From positions 1,240,001 to 1,304,000 of the forward strand of contig NC_014831.1 of the NCBI RefSeq assembly GCF_000184705.1: DNA of 64,000 bases, read 5' to 3'. The notes below the pieces were generated by a model. The model searched no databases. It saw nothing but the letters and a program-made list of their open reading frames with translations, and was not told where the DNA came from. Below, one piece after another: positions 36,176-43,891 of the stretch (positions are counted from its first letter, which is position 1; every line of letters starts with the position of its first letter). The stretch comes from Thermaerobacter marianensis DSM 12885. Lineage in GTDB: Bacteria > Bacillota > Sulfobacillia > Thermaerobacterales > Thermaerobacteraceae. The position numbers and the translations under genes are program-made.

Positions 36176-38559
36176 CCCCTGCTCGCCTCCCCCGGGGCGG
36201 CGGGCAGCCCGCCGGGCACGGTGGAGACCCCCGGCGCGGGCAAGGCGGGGACCGCGGCGGCCGGGCGCGGCCCTGTCGCGGGCACCGCCGGTCCGTGCCC
36301 CGCACCCCCCGGCACCAGCCACGCCAGGAGCTTCCGGGCCGCCTCCTTGGCTCCCGGCCCGCTCTCGGTCTCGGGCCCTGTGCAGGCGGGGCAGCCGCCC
36401 TCGCAGGGGCAGGCGTCCACCGCCTCGGCCGCCGCCTGCCAGAGCAGGGGCAGGATGTCGTAGGCCTTGTCGGCCAGGCCCACCCCGCCGGGGTAGGCGT
36501 CATACAGGAACAGGGTCGGCCGGCCGGTGAAGGGCGAGCGCAGCTGGGCCACCGTGCCCAGGTCGCGGGGATCGCAGAGCAGGTACAGCGGCGCCAGGTG
36601 CCCTAGAAGGTAGGCCAAGCCCTGCAGGCCCGCCTGGAGCACCGACGGGTCCATGCCGGCCGGTTCGTCCCCGAGCGCCACCCAGCAGGCGGTGGTGTGC
36701 ATCTCCAGCTCCGGCAGGTGGATCCGGCCCCAGCCCACGTTCTCGTGGGTGAAGAGCTTGATCTTCTTGAACAGCGTGGCCCGGGCGATGACCGCCACCT
36801 CGCCCCGGGCCGCCTCGCCGCCGGGCACCGGCCGGCGGGCGAAGCAGTCCAGCACCTTGAGGTCCACCGCCAGGTGCGCGTCGGTATAGTAGTCGACCCG
36901 GACAGGCCGCACGTAGGCCTTGTTCTCCTCGAAGTCCAGCCGCTCCACCTGGTACTGCTGCCCTTCGTGGATGTAGATCGCCTGCTCGTGGACCAGCAGG
37001 GGCGCGGAGAAGCGGTCCACCTCGCCGATCACCCGGGCGCCGCGGCTGGTGTCGATGATCACCACGTTCTCCTCCGCCGCCGACCGCAGGCTGATCTCGT
37101 GGGCCGGGAAGGTGTCGCTGATCCAGTGCCAGCGGTCCCCCGACCGGTGCACCAGCCCCTGTTCTTCCAAAAAGGTCAGGACGTCATCCACCGGCTGGTC
37201 GCCGAAGCGCTCTCCGGCCCGGAAGGGCAGCTCGAAGGCGGCGCACTGGATGTGGCTCACCAGGATGTACAGGTTGTCCGGGTGGATGAACGCCGCCTCC
37301 ACCGGCTGCTCCAGCAGAAAGCGCGGGTGGCGGGCGATGTACTGGTCCAGGGGGCTGCTGGAGGCCACCAGCACCGCCGCCGCCCCGCCGTGGCGCCGCC
37401 CCGCCCGGCCGGCCTGCTGCCAGAAGCTGGCCACGCTGCCCGGGTAGCCCGCCAGCACCGCCGCCTGCAACGAGCCGATGTCGATGCCCAGCTCCAGGGC
37501 GTTGGTGGCCACCACCCCCAGCACCTCCCCCGACCGCAGCCCGCGTTCGATCTCCCGGCGCTGGTTGGGCAGGTAGCCGCCGCGGTACCCCCGTACCCGG
37601 TGGGCCTGCTCGCCCATGGCGTGGCGCAGGTAGGTGAGGAGCACCTCCACCGCCAGGCGGGTGCGGGCGAAGACGATGGTCGGGATGCCGTTCTTGAGGA
37701 ACCGCTCCGCCCAGCGCCGGGTCTCCTGCAGGACCCCACGGCGGATGCCCAGCTGGGCGTTGACCACCGGCGGGTTGTAGACGATCAGGTGCCGCTCGCC
37801 CCGGGGCGCGCCGCTTTCGTCGATGACCCGCACGGGCCGCCCCAGCAGCCGCGTGGCGTGGTCGACCGGGTTGCCGATGGTGGCGGAACAGGCGATGATC
37901 CGCGGCCGCGAACCGTAGAAGGCGCAGATGCGGAAGAGCCGGCGCAGGACGTTGGCCACGTGGCTGCCGAAGACCCCGCGGTAGTGGTGAAGCTCGTCCA
38001 CCACCACGTACTCCAGGTTCTCAAAGAGGTTGACCCAGCGTGTATGGTAAGGAAGGATGCCCGCGTGCAGCATGTCGGGGTTGGTGATGACGACCTGGCC
38101 TGCGGCCCGGATGGCCCGGCGCGCGGCCTCCGGCGTGTCCCCGTCGTAGGTGTACGCCTTCAGGTCGAGCCCCAGCTGGTCGATGGCCTGTTGCAGGGCC
38201 GCATACTGGTCCTGGGCCAACGCCTTCGTGGGAAAGAGGAACAGCGCCCGGGCCGAGGGCCGTTCCAGCATGCGCTGCAGCACGGGCAGGGTGTAGCAGA
38301 GGGTCTTGCCCGACGCGGTGGGCGTGACCACCACCACGTCCTCGCCTGCCAGGCTGGCCGCCACCGCCTCGGCCTGGTGGCTATAGAGCTGGCGGATCCC
38401 GCGCCCGTTCAGCCACGCCACCAGCCGCGGGTCCAGGCCCGGCGGCGGGGGGGCGTAGCGGCCCGCCCGGGCCGGTTCCACCTCCCAGGCCTGGATGTTC
38501 GCCGCCCAGGCGGGATCGGTGCGCAGCTGGTCCAGCACCTGGCTCAGATTCAAGGGCAC
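36172..38559 (-). CDS. DEAD/DEAH-box DNA helicase, MrfA/YprA family
   Basis: ATP-dependent helicase, 795 residues from GTG 38559 (GGAGG eight bases upstream). N-terminal region IRQLYSHQAEAVAASLAGEDVVVVTPTASGKT includes the Q-motif-like segment and Walker A; DELHHYRGVFGSH is motif II; SATIGNP motif III; FARTRLAVEVLLTYLR, GVVATNALELGIDIG and QQAGRAGRR are motifs IV-VI. The C-terminal domain carries the CxCxxxCxxC cysteine cluster (CPCEGGCPAC) typical of the MrfA zinc-binding region, required for repair in Bacillus. Fused in operon with the nuclease. A LexA-like site lies 16 bases upstream of the start. Confidence 0.92.
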   Translation of the reverse strand: MPLNLSQVLDQLRTDPAWAANIQAWEVEPARAGRYAPPPPGLDPRLVAWLNGRGIRQLYSHQAEAVAASLAGEDVVVVTPTASGKTLCYTLPVLQRMLERPSARALFLFPTKALAQDQYAALQQAIDQLGLDLKAYTYDGDTPEAARRAIRAAGQVVITNPDMLHAGILPYHTRWVNLFENLEYVVVDELHHYRGVFGSHVANVLRRLFRICAFYGSRPRIIACSATIGNPVDHATRLLGRPVRVIDESGAPRGERHLIVYNPPVVNAQLGIRRGVLQETRRWAERFLKNGIPTIVFARTRLAVEVLLTYLRHAMGEQAHRVRGYRGGYLPNQRREIERGLRSGEVLGVVATNALELGIDIGSLQAAVLAGYPGSVASFWQQAGRAGRRHGGAAAVLVASSSPLDQYIARHPRFLLEQPVEAAFIHPDNLYILVSHIQCAAFELPFRAGERFGDQPVDDVLTFLEEQGLVHRSGDRWHWISDTFPAHEISLRSAAEENVVIIDTSRGARVIGEVDRFSAPLLVHEQAIYIHEGQQYQVERLDFEENKAYVRPVRVDYYTDAHLAVDLKVLDCFARRPVPGGEAARGEVAVIARATLFKKIKLFTHENVGWGRIHLPELEMHTTACWVALGDEPAGMDPSVLQAGLQGLAYLLGHLAPLYLLCDPRDLGTVAQLRSPFTGRPTLFLYDAYPGGVGLADKAYDILPLLWQAAAEAVDACPCEGGCPACTGPETESGPGAKEAARKLLAWLVPGGAGHGPAVPATGPRPAAAVPALPAPGVSTVPGGLPAAPGEASRG

Positions 38560-38574
38560 CGGGGCCACCTCCAG

Positions 38575-38588
38575 CGAATATCCGTTCG
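38575..38588 (-). promoter_or_regulatory. LexA/DinR-like box upstream of mrfA
   Basis: On the plus strand CGAATATCCGTTCG; consensus for the Gram-positive LexA box is CGAAC-N4-GTTCG, so nine of ten defined bases match. It lies between the helicase ribosome binding site and any upstream promoter, where binding would block transcription. The rest of the 38560-38821 gap shows no other clear signal. Confidence 0.5.
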
Positions 38589-38821
38589 CTGCCGCCCCGG
38601 CCATCCCTGCCGGGAGGCAACCCCCGCCCCCCGGCGAAGTCTTCGGGGTACGGGTGCGGGCGCGGAGCGGCGGCCCGCGCTGGATGCGGCGAGGCGACCG
38701 CCGTGCCGCCAACGCTCGGGTCCACGGCGCCAAGAGGGGCGCGGCAGGACCCGCGGCAGCCACCGGACGACGGGCGGCGGCAGCCCGCCGTCGATGACGC
38801 ACGAGGGGAAGGGACCGGCCG

Positions 38822-40537
38822 GTGCAGATTCAGCCCCTGGAACGACTGGAATGGGTGTACCCGGAGTTCTTCGTCCACTACCTGCGCGATTTCGAGCGCG
38901 TGCGATCCTTCTTCATCTACAGTCCCCACGACGAGGCGGCCTTCGCCCGGCGTGCCCAGGCGCTGGAGCGGCTGTCCCACCGGCCGCCGCGGGAGGCGGT
39001 GGCCCGGGCCCTGGCGGCCTACAACGCCGCCCTGGACGCGGAGGAACCGGCGCTGGAGGCGGCGCGCCGCCTGGCGGACCCGCAGGCGCTGGTCGTGGTC
39101 GGCGGGCAGCAGCCCGGCCTGGCCACGGGGCCCCTGTACACCGTCTACAAGGCCATGGGCATCCTGTACTGGGCACGCCGGCTGGCCGAGACCCTCAAGC
39201 GGCCGGTGATCCCCGTCTTCTGGCTGGCCACGGAGGACCACGACCTGGTCGAGTGCAACCAGCTCCACGTGCTGGACGAGCGCGGCCGGCTGCACCGCCT
39301 GGAGTTGCCGTTCCCGGCCCGGGCCACCGGCGGGCAGCCGCCCGTGGGCACGCTGCCCCTGGTCCCCGCGGCCCGTGCCCTGATCGCCGAGGTGGCGCGG
39401 CTGGCCGGGGTCGCTGCCGGCCACCCGGTGGTCGCGGTGCTGGAAGACGCCCGCCGGCGGGCCACGAACCTGGGCCAGTGGGTGGCCCGGCTGCTGGTGC
39501 GGCTGTTCTCCCGGGACGGGCTGGTGGTGCTGGACCCCATGGATCCGGCCCTGCGCCAGCTCAGCCGGCCGCTGCTGCAGCGGGCGCTGGTGCGCCGTGA
39601 GGCGATCCACCGCGAGCTGGCCGCGGCGGCGGCGCGCCTCCAGCGGCGCGGCTACCGGCCCGGCCTGGACGTCGACCCGGCCCACGCCAACCTCTTCTAC
39701 TTCGACGGCCGCCGCCGGGCGGCGCTGCTCTGGCAGGACGGGCGGTTCACCGACCGCCACGGCCGCCTTGCCTTCGCTCCCGCGGAGCTGGCCCGGGAGT
39801 TGGAGTACCACCCCGAGGCCTTCAGCCCCAACGTGGTGCTGCGGCCGCTGGTGCAGGACTGGCTCCTGCCCGTGGTGGCGTTCGTGGTGGGGCCGGGGGA
39901 GACCCGCTACCTGGCCCAGCTGCGGGACGTCTACCCGCTCTTCGGCCTGGAGATGCCGGTCATCGTCCCGCGGCCCGGCTTCACCCTGGTGGAGCCGGCG
40001 GCGGTGGAACGGCTGCAGCGGTACGGGGCCACGGTGGGCGACGTGCTGGCGGACCCCGCCGCCCTGCGCCGGCGGGTGCTGGAAGGGCTCGACTCCCTGG
40101 GCATCGACGCCCGGTTCGCCGCCCTGCGCCAGCAGATGAAGGACCTGTACACCGCCCTGCTGGACGATCTCGAGCGGGTCCGTCCGGAGCTACGCCCGCT
40201 GGGCCAGGAGAACCTGGGCCGGATCCTGATGCAGGTCGACTACCTCCACCGCAAGACCTGGCAGCACCACCGGCGCCGCCACCGGGAGGTGGCGCGGGAC
40301 CTGGACTGGCTGGAGGGCAGCCTGCGGCCGGCGGGCCAGCCCCAGGAACGGGTCCACAACGTCTTCCCCTACCTGATGCGCTACGGAGACCGCTGGCTGC
40401 GCAGCCTGCTGCGGGCGCCCTGGCCGGGCGGGCACCAGCTGGTGTTCCTGGACCCGCCGGTGGACGAGCGGGCCGCGGGGCCGGACGCCGCCGGGACCGC
40501 CGGGGCGGTGGCGCCGGGGAGGCCGGCGGAACGGTGA
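38822..40537 (+). CDS. bshC: Putative cysteine ligase of bacillithiol synthesis
   Basis: BshC adds cysteine to glucosaminyl-malate, the last step in making bacillithiol, the main low-molecular-weight thiol of many Bacillota. 571 residues. Conserved blocks: VVGGQQPGLATGPLYTVYKAMGILYWARRLAE, VIPVFWLATEDHDLVECNQLHVLD, HANLFYFDGRRRAALLW, FSPNVVLRPLVQDWLLPVVAFVVGPGETRYLAQL and MPVIVPRPGFTLVEP. The C-terminal half includes a coiled-coil-like stretch (LDDLERVRPELRPLGQENLGRIL). GTG start with AGGGGAAGGGA upstream. The stop overlaps the yigZ start by GTGA. bshA and bshB are not in the window. Confidence 0.92.
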   Translation: MQIQPLERLEWVYPEFFVHYLRDFERVRSFFIYSPHDEAAFARRAQALERLSHRPPREAVARALAAYNAALDAEEPALEAARRLADPQALVVVGGQQPGLATGPLYTVYKAMGILYWARRLAETLKRPVIPVFWLATEDHDLVECNQLHVLDERGRLHRLELPFPARATGGQPPVGTLPLVPAARALIAEVARLAGVAAGHPVVAVLEDARRRATNLGQWVARLLVRLFSRDGLVVLDPMDPALRQLSRPLLQRALVRREAIHRELAAAAARLQRRGYRPGLDVDPAHANLFYFDGRRRAALLWQDGRFTDRHGRLAFAPAELARELEYHPEAFSPNVVLRPLVQDWLLPVVAFVVGPGETRYLAQLRDVYPLFGLEMPVIVPRPGFTLVEPAAVERLQRYGATVGDVLADPAALRRRVLEGLDSLGIDARFAALRQQMKDLYTALLDDLERVRPELRPLGQENLGRILMQVDYLHRKTWQHHRRRHREVARDLDWLEGSLRPAGQPQERVHNVFPYLMRYGDRWLRSLLRAPWPGGHQLVFLDPPVDERAAGPDAAGTAGAVAPGRPAER

Positions 40538-41244
40538 CGGCGACGGGAGGGGCCGGCACGCCGGGCGAGCGCCTCCCCGCACCGCCCGTCTGGCCGGCGG
40601 CGCCGGGGGACCCGCCCGGCTTCCGCTCGGTGGCGCGGGAGGCCGAGGTGGAGCTGGAGATCCGGCGCTCGCGCTTCATCGCCCGGGTGGCCCCCGTCCG
40701 CGGCCGGGAGGCCGCCGAGGCGTGGCTGGAAGCGGCCCGGGCTCGCCACCCGCGGGCCACCCACAACGTGCCCGCCTTCGTGGCCGGGTTCCGCGGTGAG
40801 TGGCGGTGGTGCAGCGACGCGGGCGAGCCCGCGGGCACGGCCGGCCGCCCCATCCTCGAGGTGCTGGAGCGGGCGGGTCTGGTCCAGGTGGCGGTGCTGG
40901 TGACGCGCTACTTCGGCGGCATCAAGCTGGGGGCGGCCGGCCTGGTGCGGGCGTATGCCGGCGCCTGCGCCGCCGCCGTGGAGGCGGCGGGGCCCGCCAC
41001 CTTCCGCCGGGGGCGGCGCGGGAGGCTGGTTCTTCCGTACGCGGTGTACGGGCCCCTCCGGGCATGGCTGGACGGGCAGGGGGTCATGGTCCTGGACGAG
41101 GGATTCGCCGCCCAGGTGGCCCTGGAGCTCTGGGTGCCGGAAGAACTGGAGGCCCGCGTGCCCGCCGAGGCGGCCGAGCGGTCGGCGGGCGCCGCCCGCT
41201 GGGAGCCGGGATCGTGGGAGTACCGGGCCGCGCACCCGGCGTGA
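40534..41244 (+). CDS. YigZ/IMPACT family protein (UPF0029)
   Basis: 236 residues. The IMPACT core: EIRRSRFIARVAPV, ARHPRATHNVPAFVAG, CSDAGEPAGTAGRPILEVLERAGLVQVAVLVTRYFGGIKLGAAGLVRAYAGAC, then a C-terminal DUF1949-like ferredoxin-type domain (LVLPYAVYGPLRAWLDGQGVMVLDEGFAAQVALEL). Function in bacteria is unsettled; eukaryotic IMPACT acts on translation control. GTGA overlap with bshC indicates translational coupling. About 35 N-terminal residues are Pro-rich. Confidence 0.9.
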   Translation: MTATGGAGTPGERLPAPPVWPAAPGDPPGFRSVAREAEVELEIRRSRFIARVAPVRGREAAEAWLEAARARHPRATHNVPAFVAGFRGEWRWCSDAGEPAGTAGRPILEVLERAGLVQVAVLVTRYFGGIKLGAAGLVRAYAGACAAAVEAAGPATFRRGRRGRLVLPYAVYGPLRAWLDGQGVMVLDEGFAAQVALELWVPEELEARVPAEAAERSAGAARWEPGSWEYRAAHPA

Positions 41245-41372
41245 CGGGTCCGGCGCGACCACGGCCGGGACGAACCCGGCGGCGCCTGGCCGGCGGTGGC
41301 AGCCGGACCCGGTGATGCCGGACATTGTGCCGGCCCTGGCGCCGCCGGTGACCGGGTGCGGTCCACTGCTGG

Positions 41373-41381
41373 TGGTATAAT
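41373..41381 (+). promoter_or_regulatory. Extended -10 promoter for the FtsH-like operon
   Basis: TGGTATAAT: a perfect TATAAT with the extended -10 TGn in front. No -35 consensus lies 16-18 bases upstream, which is normal for extended -10 promoters. The transcript would start near 41388 and carry a leader of about 130 nt. Confidence 0.65.
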
Positions 41382-41403
41382 GGAACGTGCTCACTGGGTG
41401 CAT

Positions 41404-41457
41404 GCTGCCCGCGCATCGTCCTTATCGGACCGTTTGCAGGCCCCGGGCAGCGCTTTT
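41404..41457 (+). promoter_or_regulatory. Structured 5' leader with terminator-like stem
   Basis: GCTGCCCG (41404-41411) pairs with CGGGCAGC (41444-41451), followed by GCTTTT; inside, GTCC/GGAC (41418-41430) forms a second small hairpin. Starting some 16 nt into the transcript and ending in T's, it looks like an attenuator. I recognise no known riboswitch family in it. Confidence 0.4.
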
Positions 41458-41521
41458 CAGCAGCCGAAGGGTGCTTGCATACCGCCTTTCGCACCATTCC
41501 CGAGCGGCCGATGGGGCGACG

Positions 41522-42073
41522 ATGGGGTTGAAAGGCATGTTCGGAAGACCTTTGCAGATCCGCTGGGTCGCCTTCACCGCCGCCATCACCCTGGGCGTCC
41601 TGTTGCTGGCGAGCCTGTTTTACCAGGAACAGGCCAAGGCGGCGCCGCTGGAGCGCGACCTGGCGGCCGTGCCGGGGGTGGCCGCCGTCCAGGTGGAGCG
41701 GGATGCCGGCCGCTGGCACGTCCGGGTGCAGCTGGGGGCCGTGGACCTGCTGCCCGCCACCTACCGGGAGCTGCGAGACCGGGCGGACCGGCGCCTGGGC
41801 CCCGATCGGTACGAACTGGAGCTGGTCGACCGGCGGACGCCGGAGCTGGAAGAAGCCTTCTATCAGGTCAGCTACTTCGTGGAAGAAGGCCGTACCCGGG
41901 GCGACTACGCCGAGGCGGCGCGGCAGGTGGAAGCCGCCGGCCGCCGGCTGGGACTGGACCGCGCCCGCCTGTACGTCGATGCCGAGTTCGTCTACTTGGA
42001 GCTGGTCCGCGGTGACGGCGTGCTCTATGCCGTCATGCCCCTGCGGCCCCAGCCGGAGGTGACCGCCCGGTGA
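41522..42073 (+). CDS. Membrane protein of unknown function, coupled to FtsH-like protease
   Basis: About 183 residues: a short basic start, one membrane span (WVAFTAAITLGVLLLASLF, about residues 14-32), then an outer or cytoplasmic alpha/beta domain with LAAVPGVAAVQVERDAGRWHVRVQL (BON/secretin-like beta-alpha-beta look), a charged helical middle and YVDAEFVYLELVRGDGVLYAVMPL at the end. I do not recognise a family. Its stop overlaps the protease start (GTGA), so the two products are made together and may act together, for example as a protease regulator. Start uncertain: ATG 41522 has a poor binding site, ATG 41537 is an alternative. Confidence 0.65.
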   Translation: MGLKGMFGRPLQIRWVAFTAAITLGVLLLASLFYQEQAKAAPLERDLAAVPGVAAVQVERDAGRWHVRVQLGAVDLLPATYRELRDRADRRLGPDRYELELVDRRTPELEEAFYQVSYFVEEGRTRGDYAEAARQVEAAGRRLGLDRARLYVDAEFVYLELVRGDGVLYAVMPLRPQPEVTAR

Positions 42074-43746
42074 AGGAGCGGTGGCTCGAGATCGTGCTGG
42101 GCATCGGCGCGGGCGCGCTGGCCTTCATGCTGCTGCACCTGCCCCTGGGCCAGTGGCTGCCCCTGCTGGTGCTGGCGGCGCTGGTGGTCTACGTCGGCCG
42201 GTCGGGGCTGCTGCCCGGCACCGGCCGCGGGCCGGTGGCCCAGGCGGTGGAGGCGACGGGCATCACCTTCGACGACATCGGCGGCCAGGCGGCGGCGAAG
42301 CAGGAGTTGAAGGAGGCCCTGGAGTTCTTGCGCCGGCCCAAGGAGGCGCAGCGCTTCGGGATCCGGCCCATCAAGGGCATCCTGCTGGCGGGGCCGCCGG
42401 GCACCGGCAAGACCCTGCTGGCCAAGGCGGCCGCCACCTACACCGACTCGGCCTTCCTCGCCACCTCGGGTTCCGCCTTCGTGGAGGTCTACGCCGGCGT
42501 CGGCGCCCAGCGGGTGCGCGAGGTGTTCGCCGAGGTGCGGCGGCTGGCCCGGCGCCAGGGCAAGCAGAGCGCCATCCTGTTCATCGACGAGATCGAGGTG
42601 CTGGCCGGCAAGCGCGGCCGCCACACCTCGCACCTGGAGTACGACCAGACGCTGAACCAGCTCCTGGTGGAGCTGGACGGCATCGCGGCGGACGATGACG
42701 TCCAGGTCCTGGTCATGGCCGCCACCAACCGGCCCGATCTGATGGACGAGGCCCTCCTGCGGCCGGGGCGGTTCGACCGCATCGTGCGGGTCGAGCTGCC
42801 CGACCGGGAGGCGCGGGAGCAGATCCTGCGCATCCACATGCGGGGCAAGCCGCTGGCGCCCGACGTGGACCTGGGCCAGGTGGCCCAGGAGACCTTCGGC
42901 TTCTCCGGCGCCCACCTGGAGAGCGTGTGCAACGAAGCGGCCATCCTGGCCATGCGGGCCGGCGCGCCGGCCATCGCCATGGACCACCTGCGCGAGGCCA
43001 TCGAGAAGGTCATGATGGGCGAGCGCCTGGACCGGCGCCCGGGCGAGGACGAACGGCGGCGCATCGCCGTCCACGAGTGCGGCCACGCCCTGGTGGCGGA
43101 GATCCTGCGGCCGGGGTCGGTGGCCAGCGTGACCATCGCCTCCCGCGGCCAGGCCCTGGGATACGTGCGCCAGCGGCCCGACGAGGACCGGTTCCTCCAG
43201 ACCCAGGACCAGATGGAGGACACCATCTGCATCGCCCTGGCGGGCTCCCAGGCCGAGCGGCTGCTGCTGGGCCGTCCCAGCACCGGCGCTGCCGCCGACT
43301 TCCAGCAGGCGGTGGAACTGGCCCGGCGCATGGTGGAAGACGGCATGACGCCCCTGGGCGTGGTGGCGCGGGACGTGCTGCCGCCGGCGGCCCTGCACCG
43401 GGCGGTCAGCCGCGTGCTGCGGCGGCAGGAGATGCGGGCCCGGGCGCTTTTGGGCGAGTTCAGCGACGGGCTCCAGGCGGCGGCCGAGCGGCTGCTGGAG
43501 CGGGAGCGGCTGACGTCGGCCGAGTTCCGGCGGTTGGTGGGCCTGCCGCCCCTGCCGGGTCAGGGGGTGACGGGCCGGGAGGGCCGCGGCCGGAGCGGTC
43601 CGGTAGGCCGGGGAGACGGCGGTTCCGCCGGGGAGGGCGCGCCCCAGGGCGGTCCGGCCGGTGCGGGCGACGGCGGGCACTCCGGTTCGGAAGCACCCGG
43701 CGCCCGCGACCGGCACCAGGCGCCGCGGGACGCGGCGGGCGACTGA
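42070..43746 (+). CDS. Short FtsH-like AAA zinc metalloprotease
   Basis: 558 residues, GTG start overlapping the upstream stop. Two closely spaced N-terminal spans (WLEIVLGIGAGALAFMLLHL and LPLLVLAALVVYVG) with almost nothing between them, so the 70-100-residue outer domain of classical FtsH is missing. AAA module: FDDIGGQAAAKQELKEALEFL, Walker A GPPGTGKT (about 108), Walker B ILFIDEIEVL, ATNRPDLMDEALLRPGRFDR. Protease: HECGH (His335, normally HEAGH) and the third zinc ligand in GAAADFQQAVELARRMVEDGM. The tail after LVGLPPLPG is Gly/Arg-rich. Probably degrades membrane or regulatory proteins; whether it is the cell's only FtsH is unknown. Confidence 0.9.
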   Translation: MKERWLEIVLGIGAGALAFMLLHLPLGQWLPLLVLAALVVYVGRSGLLPGTGRGPVAQAVEATGITFDDIGGQAAAKQELKEALEFLRRPKEAQRFGIRPIKGILLAGPPGTGKTLLAKAAATYTDSAFLATSGSAFVEVYAGVGAQRVREVFAEVRRLARRQGKQSAILFIDEIEVLAGKRGRHTSHLEYDQTLNQLLVELDGIAADDDVQVLVMAATNRPDLMDEALLRPGRFDRIVRVELPDREAREQILRIHMRGKPLAPDVDLGQVAQETFGFSGAHLESVCNEAAILAMRAGAPAIAMDHLREAIEKVMMGERLDRRPGEDERRRIAVHECGHALVAEILRPGSVASVTIASRGQALGYVRQRPDEDRFLQTQDQMEDTICIALAGSQAERLLLGRPSTGAAADFQQAVELARRMVEDGMTPLGVVARDVLPPAALHRAVSRVLRRQEMRARALLGEFSDGLQAAAERLLERERLTSAEFRRLVGLPPLPGQGVTGREGRGRSGPVGRGDGGSAGEGAPQGGPAGAGDGGHSGSEAPGARDRHQAPRDAAGD

Positions 43747-43853
43747 GCCGGGGCCGGCGGCGGGGTGGGGTGGCCGCGGGGGCCGCAAGGGATGCGGCCA
43801 CGTGGAAGGGGCGGGACCGCGCTCGCGAGGCGGAACGCCATGGAGCGGCAGGG

Positions 43854-43891
43854 CCGTAGGAGAACGGGACCGCCGTAGGAGAACGGGACCG
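43854..43891 (+). repeat. 19-base tandem duplication carrying the cinA Shine-Dalgarno
   Basis: CCGTAGGAGAACGGGACCG occurs twice back to back, without mismatch, ending at the base before the cinA ATG. Each copy holds AGGAGA, so there are two potential ribosome binding sites, 9 and 28 bases upstream of the start; the proximal one has the usual spacing. Confidence 0.95.

Noticed and set aside
41404-41520. SRP or 6S RNA in the leader of the FtsH-like operon
   Set aside because: None of the conserved SRP loop sequence (GGTCAGG...GGAAGCAGCC) is present, and the interval lacks a long 6S-type stem.
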